Origin: Flavobacteriales bacterium
GTDB lineage: Bacteria; Bacteroidota; Bacteroidia; Flavobacteriales_D; SKUL01
Reading direction: 5' to 3'
Length of the DNA stretch: 6,548 nucleotides
NCBI GenBank assembly: GCA_007129985.1
Contig: SKUL01000214.1
Coordinates: 1 to 6,548, forward strand
A program made the position numbers and the translations under genes. Shown here one piece after another: positions 1 through 3,808 of this stretch (its first letter is position 1; each line of letters opens with the position of its first letter). Below the pieces are notes generated by a model. It saw only the letters and a list, made by a program, of their open reading frames with translations, was not told the DNA's origin and made no database searches.

Positions 1-180
1 CTGCAACGGTGATTTCGGAGGCACGGCGTTTATTGATAACTGCGACAATTGTGTGGGCGGCAACACAGGCATTGAACCCTGCGTTGCCGACTGCAACGGA
101 GATTTCGGAGGCTCGGCCTTTATAGACGATTGCGACAATTGTGTTGGAGGAACCACCGGAAATGAACCCTGCGATCCACA
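1..180 (+). repeat. Tandem 90-bp coding repeat (two copies visible, array cut by window edge)
   Basis: Bases 1-90 and 91-180 align without gaps, with about 18 differences by hand count (about 80% identity). Each unit encodes 30 residues with four cysteines in the pattern CNGD-FGG-AFID-C-DNC-VGG-TG-EPC. This resembles the Cys/Asp/Gly-rich repeats (D-CNG-GTA-D-CG-C-GG-TG) often found in strings in Bacteroidota and other bacterial surface proteins, which recall thrombospondin type 3 calcium-binding repeats. Several differences are synonymous or conservative, so selection is probably on the protein. More copies may continue to the left. Confidence 0.85.
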
Positions 181-1621
181 AAGCCAATGTGAGCTAACTT
201 ACAGTTATACAACGGTAGCTGCAACCCTTGGTTTCGCCAATGGATCGGCCTTTATAACTGTTTCAGGCGGACAAGAACCCTACATTTACCAGTGGAGTGA
301 TGCATTTATGCAAACAGAACCCGAGTTACTTGGTGTTTTTGCCGGAACCTACGTTTGCGTTGTACAAGACGCTGCAGGCTGCGAAGAATCATTCACCGTT
401 GAAGTTCCCTACGCGGCTGATGTACCGACCACACAGGTACACCCCAATTTTTGCAACACCGGAGGTTACGAACTTGGTGACTTTATCTCTGCCACGAGTG
501 TACCCTCAGCACAGGCATACCGTTGGGAGTTCACTTCGACGAGTGGTGAACCGCTACCGGAATACACTCGGAATACTAATAACCCGTGGATACGAATAGC
601 ATGGATAGATGGTGTTGAGCTGGCTCAAAACTATCAGGTGCGGGTAAAGGTTAGGGTGAACAATGTATGGGGAGAATACGGCAATGTGTGCACCATCACT
701 ACTACAAGTACTATTCCCCTCACAGAACTTCGCCCCGAGTACCATGGCACCAATGGAGGAGGCGAACCCTATGCTTTATGCGACATCATGATTGCTTATG
801 GTGTAAGTGGAGCTACCAATTTTCGTTGGCGAATTGATCCTGACAACGACCCGAATAATGGAAACGAGATGTACTACATACGCGGCTCGTCCAATCCAAG
901 TGTGCGTTTATCCTGGATTGACGGCTTACAACCCGGGCAGGAATACTACGTTGCGGTTGAAGCCGCAGTAGGAGATGTTTGGGCAGGATTTGGTGCCGTG
1001 CATAGCATATCATTGGGTGAACCAGCCATCACCGCCGTTCGACCTAATTTCTGTGGTGTTACTTTCTCCTCGGTGAGTGGTATTCTTGTTGCACAGAGCG
1101 TTTGTTCAGCGGATTACTACGAATGGGAGTTTGTAAATGCTACTACCGGAACTACCAGCACAGCGCAACGGCCTAATACCGGAATTTCCCTGAATTGGAA
1201 TGGCATAAACCCCGCGCTGGAGCCTGGTGAAATTGAAATTCGTGTGCGGGTGCAACAAGAAGGAGTGCTCGGTGCTTACGGGCCGGTTTGCAACATCACC
1301 ATTGAGGCCCCCGGTGCTCCTACTAACGAGTTAGCCACCACAAAATCCGCAATAAACGAAAGCACCATGCTTTATCCAAATCCTGTATCGGGCAGCGAAG
1401 TACGACTCGAAATAAGTGGGTTGAATGATGGGAATCACCAAATAGCAATACAAGTGTATGATGTGCACGGCAAACTGATGCTCAATGACGGTTTCGGTCA
1501 TACCGGAGGTTCAATGAGCCGATTGATTCGATTCAATCAATCACTCAGCAAAGGGATGTATATGGTACAAGTATCAGTTAACGGCGAGCGCTTCGCAACC
1601 GAAAAGCTGGTGGTGCATTAG
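2..1621 (+). CDS. 3' part of a large modular T9SS-secreted surface protein (5' end outside window)
   Basis: The frame is open from base 2 to a TAG at 1619-1621, giving 539 residues with no signal peptide, so the start lies upstream. The GTG at 53 falls inside a Cys-rich repeat and is not a credible start. Domains, counted from base 2: two 30-residue Cys-rich repeats (1-60, CNGDFGG..AFID.CDNCVGG.TG), an SprB-like domain (about 63-135, with GSAFITVSGG and AGTYVCVVQDAAGC), three homologous beta-rich modules (about 144-233, 241-337, 344-433), and a type A T9SS sorting domain (about 455-539, with YPNPVSG, VYDVHGKLM and SKGMYMVQV). The family logic is that T9SS moves such proteins across the outer membrane and the sorting domain is removed or used for surface attachment. 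No catalytic domain is visible in this part; one could lie upstream. A binding or adhesin-like role is inference. The gene ends before a hairpin terminator and converges with the next gene. Confidence 0.9.
   Translation, partial: CNGDFGGTAFIDNCDNCVGGNTGIEPCVADCNGDFGGSAFIDDCDNCVGGTTGNEPCDPQSQCELTYSYTTVAATLGFANGSAFITVSGGQEPYIYQWSDAFMQTEPELLGVFAGTYVCVVQDAAGCEESFTVEVPYAADVPTTQVHPNFCNTGGYELGDFISATSVPSAQAYRWEFTSTSGEPLPEYTRNTNNPWIRIAWIDGVELAQNYQVRVKVRVNNVWGEYGNVCTITTTSTIPLTELRPEYHGTNGGGEPYALCDIMIAYGVSGATNFRWRIDPDNDPNNGNEMYYIRGSSNPSVRLSWIDGLQPGQEYYVAVEAAVGDVWAGFGAVHSISLGEPAITAVRPNFCGVTFSSVSGILVAQSVCSADYYEWEFVNATTGTTSTAQRPNTGISLNWNGINPALEPGEIEIRVRVQQEGVLGAYGPVCNITIEAPGAPTNELATTKSAINESTMLYPNPVSGSEVRLEISGLNDGNHQIAIQVYDVHGKLMLNDGFGHTGGSMSRLIRFNQSLSKGMYMVQVSVNGERFATEKLVVH
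188..406 (+). other. SprB-like repeat domain inside the first protein
   Basis: The translated segment runs from CELTYSYTTV to EESFTVEVP. It has the SprB-repeat hallmarks: a small-residue run plus beta strand (NGSAFITVSGG), then EPYIYQWSD, then AGTYVCVVQDAAGCEESF. In Flavobacterium johnsoniae, SprB is a T9SS-exported gliding adhesin built from many such repeats. One copy here is not evidence that this protein is SprB. Confidence 0.75.
431..1300 (+). repeat. Three diverged about 95-residue beta-rich modules in the first protein
   Basis: The three modules span about 431-700, 722-1012 and 1031-1300. Each begins T-[VL]-[RH]-P-[NE]-[FY], has a middle Y/F-x-W-[ER]-[FI] strand, then [IVL]-x-[IL]-x-W-[IN]-[DG]-G, and closes with V-x-V-x-x-x-V-x-x-V-W-G-x-Y-G-x-V-C-x-I-T or a close variant. 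Cysteines near the start (NFC) and end (VCTIT, VCNIT) occur in modules 1 and 3; module 2 lacks this pair and carries a different cysteine (ALCDIM). The layout suggests a fibronectin-III or Ig-like fold. Similar modules with a closing GAYGxxC motif recur in Flavobacteriales T9SS proteins as I recall, but I know no family name. Confidence 0.75.
1364..1618 (+). other. Type A T9SS C-terminal sorting domain of the first protein
   Basis: The last 85 residues match the type A sorting-domain layout: an opening LYPNP motif, a strand (EVRLEISG), the core IQVYDVHGKLM, and a closing pair SKGMYMVQVSV and EKLVVH. Type A domains direct export through the T9SS outer-membrane translocon. Confidence 0.9.
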
Positions 1622-1662
1622 GCTGTCAGAACCCGATGTTTGAACTATAACGTATTGACGAG

Positions 1663-1693
1663 AAAAGCCCCCAACTCATTGTTAGGGGCTTTT
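1663..1693. terminator. Bidirectional intrinsic terminator between convergent genes
   Basis: AAAAGCCCCCAAC (1663-1675) pairs with GTTAGGGGCTTTT (1681-1693) around the five-base loop TCATT. Of 13 stem positions only one is mismatched (C1672 against A1684). Five Ts (1690-1694) follow the GC core on the + strand, and four Ts follow it on the - strand. It lies 41 bases after the stop of the first gene and 28 bases beyond the stop of the - strand barrel gene, so it can end transcription from both sides. Confidence 0.85.
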
Positions 1694-1721
1694 TCAATAC
1701 TTTAGAAATGAATCAAAGGTC

Positions 1722-2696
1722 TTACAAATTGTAAATCATCCGCAGCCCGAGCATGTGGTGTAAACCATAACTGGCAACCGAGCCGAGCGCGATGTTTTGA
1801 AAGATTGGGTTGTACAGCATTTGAATGGTCCACGCTCCACCCGCTTCTATTTGTCCTCCAAAACCACCGAATACCCCTACACCTGCACCAGTGAGGTTTC
1901 TAGCGCCCATCAGGGGTTGGCCAAAAGTATTTAAGACCTGAGTGATATCAATAATTTGTCCGCCCAGTTCTATTTCATTACCGTCGAATCGCACAATGGT
2001 GAGATCCACTCCTCCTTCCACAATCCAGTTAAAAAACTCGTGGTCTCCGAGAATACGTTGGTATCCAACCTGAAAGCCCATGCGTTGCTCCATGCCTCGA
2101 ATACCAAACTCTGCGATCGGGCGCACAAAGTTGATGGCTCCGGGATTGGCAGGATTTTGCGGTTGTGTAGCGGTTGACTCTACCGTGAAAATACCGTTGG
2201 TGGTGAGTCTCATTAAGTTGATGTTAAAAAGCAGTGCGTTTTTAGCATCAAAATTGTAACGCGCCTGTAAACCAAACGAAAAGGCAATATTGTACACCAC
2301 CTGACCCGGCATGTCTTCCGGTCCAAAGGTCCACTGGCCGGGATCCACTCCTAGAGCAGCAGCCACCTGATCACCTCCGATTGCCGGACTGCTTAAAATA
2401 GAGTTCAGGTAGGTGTTAAGCCACGAATTCTGGAAGTTATGCCTGTTACCATCTAAATCAAATCCATGACCGTCGTACATACGCGCAGTGGCATTCCCAG
2501 ACCGAAGGGCACCTACGTACAGGCCTACATACAAGCCCTTGCGTTCATCCTCATATACATCTTCCCAAAAAGCGGCAGCGGCTTTATCGGCCGCAATTTC
2601 TTCTTCAGTGCGATCATCCCAATCATCGTCAACTTGTGCAACAATCAATGCAGGACAGGCAAAAAGAATAATTAGTGAGAGTAGCCAATGTTTCAT
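1722..2696 (-). CDS. Exported probable outer-membrane beta-barrel protein, function unknown
   Basis: This 324-residue protein starts at ATG (2696-2694) and stops at TAA (1724-1722). Residues 1-21 form a signal peptide (MKHW, then LLSLIILFACPALIVAQ) with probable cleavage near Ala20/Gln21. A short acidic, possibly helical stretch follows (about 22-52, DDDWDDRTEEE, then Ala-rich). From residue 54 there are alternating hydrophobic and aromatic strands: LYVGLYVGAL (55-64), VVYNIAFSFGLQARYNF (133-149), ALLFNINLMRL (154-164), RMGFQVGYQRIL (205-216), FFNWIVEGGVDLTIVRF (221-237), AGVGVFGGFGGQIEAGG (271-287), AWTIQMLYNPIF (288-299) and HHMLGLRMIYNL (313-324). The protein ends in a strand with an aromatic near the C-terminus, as in barrel proteins assembled by BamA. 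There is no sorting domain, plug or OmpA domain, so it is not a TonB receptor. I do not recognise a specific family; the barrel assignment is inference from strand pattern. Confidence 0.8.
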   Translation of the reverse strand: MKHWLLSLIILFACPALIVAQVDDDWDDRTEEEIAADKAAAAFWEDVYEDERKGLYVGLYVGALRSGNATARMYDGHGFDLDGNRHNFQNSWLNTYLNSILSSPAIGGDQVAAALGVDPGQWTFGPEDMPGQVVYNIAFSFGLQARYNFDAKNALLFNINLMRLTTNGIFTVESTATQPQNPANPGAINFVRPIAEFGIRGMEQRMGFQVGYQRILGDHEFFNWIVEGGVDLTIVRFDGNEIELGGQIIDITQVLNTFGQPLMGARNLTGAGVGVFGGFGGQIEAGGAWTIQMLYNPIFQNIALGSVASYGLHHMLGLRMIYNL

Positions 2697-2712
2697 ATTA
2701 TCAGGTTTTGTA

Positions 2713-2720
2713 CAAAGATA
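2713..2720 (-). promoter_or_regulatory. Bacteroidota -7 promoter element for the barrel gene
   Basis: Read on the - strand this is TATCTTTG, a perfect match to the TAnnTTTG -7 consensus of Bacteroidota. It lies 16 bases upstream of the ATG at 2696, implying a very short leader. I see no good TTG/TTTG -33 element at the usual distance, which lowers confidence. Confidence 0.55.
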
Positions 2721-2805
2721 CTTAAATCAATGTTTTGCACTAAGAGCGTCGATCTTAACAGGTCTTACAAGCCGTGATCTTCACAAAAAATCAGTTCATA
2801 TTATG

Positions 2806-2813
2806 TAACTTGC
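2806..2813 (+). promoter_or_regulatory. Possible -7 promoter element for the first small membrane protein
   Basis: TAACTTGC resembles the common Bacteroidota form TAnnTTTGC with one T missing. It sits about 40 bases before the ATG at 2854. No convincing -33 element precedes it. The 157-base region 2697-2853 is divergent, so it must hold promoters for both flanking genes, which is part of the reason for calling this one. Confidence 0.35.
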
Positions 2814-2853
2814 GTCCATCCTAAAAAAGGTTAAGAGGCAGATAGTGCTCGGC

Positions 2854-3264
2854 ATGAATAAATGGGTTTCATTTGCGGGAGGGGTGATATTGGGGCTGAT
2901 TGCCATTTGGCTCATCATGCCCACTCCACCCGAAGAGGTGTACTATCTGGAGTTCACCGACAATGCCATTTCACTTCGTCTTCAAAATGCATCAGACACT
3001 GAAGTTAAGTCATACATGAATCAGGTTGCAGAGGCAGATTTGCCATCCAATTACGTGCTTCCGCCCTATATTTCAGGTTCGCCCAATCTCACAGCGGCCG
3101 TGAACAACGTCAATGAGCGCTATGCCCGTTTCAGCAGGGTAAAAGGCGATGACCATCTGCAAGCCGTGCGCGAAGACCCCATCGGCTATCGCTCCTACAT
3201 ACAGGCGCACAAGGCAATGGAAAAGTATTTCAACTATATAGACAGCATTAAAGATTCTGAATAA
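2854..3264 (+). CDS. Small single-span membrane-anchored protein, unknown family (copy 1 of a pair)
   Basis: This protein has 136 residues from the ATG at 2854 and stops with TAA at 3262-3264. An in-frame GTG at 2845 would add three residues and has an SD-like AGAGG six bases ahead, but Bacteroidota seldom rely on SD sites and MNKWVSF gives a normal membrane-anchor start, so ATG is preferred. Residues 5-22 (VSFAGGVILGLIAIWLIM) form one transmembrane segment, followed by PTPPEEVYY. The short basic N-terminus suggests the C-terminal domain faces the periplasm. Residues 43-130 form a soluble, probably helical domain that aligns without gaps to the protein encoded at 3359-3808. The shared residues include LQ-x-A, P-x-x-Y-x-x-P, E-R-Y-x-x-F, G-D and P-x-x-Y...I...KA. 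There is no Lys/Arg lipobox motif and no known catalytic signature. I do not recognise the family; no function is assigned. Confidence 0.8.
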   Translation: MNKWVSFAGGVILGLIAIWLIMPTPPEEVYYLEFTDNAISLRLQNASDTEVKSYMNQVAEADLPSNYVLPPYISGSPNLTAAVNNVNERYARFSRVKGDDHLQAVREDPIGYRSYIQAHKAMEKYFNYIDSIKDSE

Positions 3265-3298
3265 ACGGTCTCATTGGTTTTTTTCCATCCTGAACTCT

Positions 3299-3331
3299 TT
3301 TGATATTCGACACTCAAATTAACTACCTTCG
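3299..3331 (+). promoter_or_regulatory. Bacteroidota -33/-7 promoter for the second small membrane protein
   Basis: TTTG at 3299-3302 and TACCTTCG at 3324-3331 are separated by 21 bases. This fits the Bacteroidota pattern of TTG or TTTG, about 17-23 bases, then TAnnTTTG, with one mismatch in the -7 box. The ATG follows 27 bases after the box, preceded by an A-rich stretch (TTTAAAACTTAACC) and no SD site, typical of the phylum. It means the second small gene can be transcribed on its own rather than only by read-through from the first. Confidence 0.6.
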
Positions 3332-3358
3332 CACCAACCAACCCTTTAAAACTTAACC

Positions 3359-3808
3359 ATGAAATTGAAAGTATCTGATATTATCCTGATTGTACTCGCT
3401 GTAGTGACCCTTGGCATGTTGGGCTATACGTTAAGCCAACGCAGCGGTTCAGCTGACAAAGCAGCCGTTGAAGAAGTAGAAAAAGAATTCAGCTCTGATC
3501 CGGATCAGCTGGTGCAGCAGCTTCAGCGAGCCGACCGTGACAAAGTGCTTCGATTCATGCGCGAGGTAATGGATGAACCCATTCCCGACGACTACGACTT
3601 TCCTGACTTTCTGGTAAATGCCGGATCAGGAAAGGAAAGTGCCCGCGTAATCGGTGAACGCTATCCGGAGTTTTACGGCCTTGGAGGTGATGCGCTGATC
3701 AACGCTGCACGTCGCTACCCTGTTCGTTACAAAGCAATGATTGAGGAAAGCAAAGCCTACCGCGTGCTATACCGCCACGAGGTGGAAGGCAAGAACAAAC
3801 CACAATAA
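3359..3808 (+). CDS. Small single-span membrane-anchored protein, unknown family (copy 2 of a pair)
   Basis: This protein has 149 residues, ATG at 3359 and TAA at 3806-3808. Residues 7-25 (DIILIVLAVVTLGMLGYTL) form one transmembrane segment after a basic MKLKVS start, suggesting the rest is periplasmic. Residues 32-50 form an acidic linker (ADKAAVEEVEKEF). Residues 55-142 form the domain shared with the preceding gene: LQRA, then VLRFMREV, P-x-x-Y-x-F-P, GERYPEF, GGDALINAARRYPVRY and SKAYRVL. It lies 94 bases downstream of the first copy on the same strand and has its own promoter candidate. Its stop codon touches the stop codon of the - strand gene, with no spacer. I do not recognise the family and see no enzyme motif. 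A protein-binding or structural periplasmic role would be a guess. Confidence 0.85.
   Translation: MKLKVSDIILIVLAVVTLGMLGYTLSQRSGSADKAAVEEVEKEFSSDPDQLVQQLQRADRDKVLRFMREVMDEPIPDDYDFPDFLVNAGSGKESARVIGERYPEFYGLGGDALINAARRYPVRYKAMIEESKAYRVLYRHEVEGKNKPQ

Noticed and set aside
53..55. GTG at 53 as the start of the first protein.
   Set aside because: It lies in the middle of a Cys-rich repeat whose first half (CNGDFGG..CDNC) is encoded in frame immediately upstream, and there is no signal peptide after it.
1717..2770. An 11-base direct repeat AGGTCTTACAA at 1717-1727 and 2760-2770 brackets the barrel gene, like target-site or att repeats.
   Set aside because: In a 6.5 kb window several 11-base matches are expected by chance (roughly five pairs), and there is no integrase, transposase or inverted repeat nearby.
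2488..2808. A 106-codon + strand open frame opposite the start of the barrel gene.
   Set aside because: It is antisense to a gene with a clear signal peptide, its product is Ser/Ala-rich low complexity, and it runs through the divergent promoter region.
3276..3284. A T-run in the gap between the two small genes as a possible terminator.
   Set aside because: I could not find a stable stem immediately before it.
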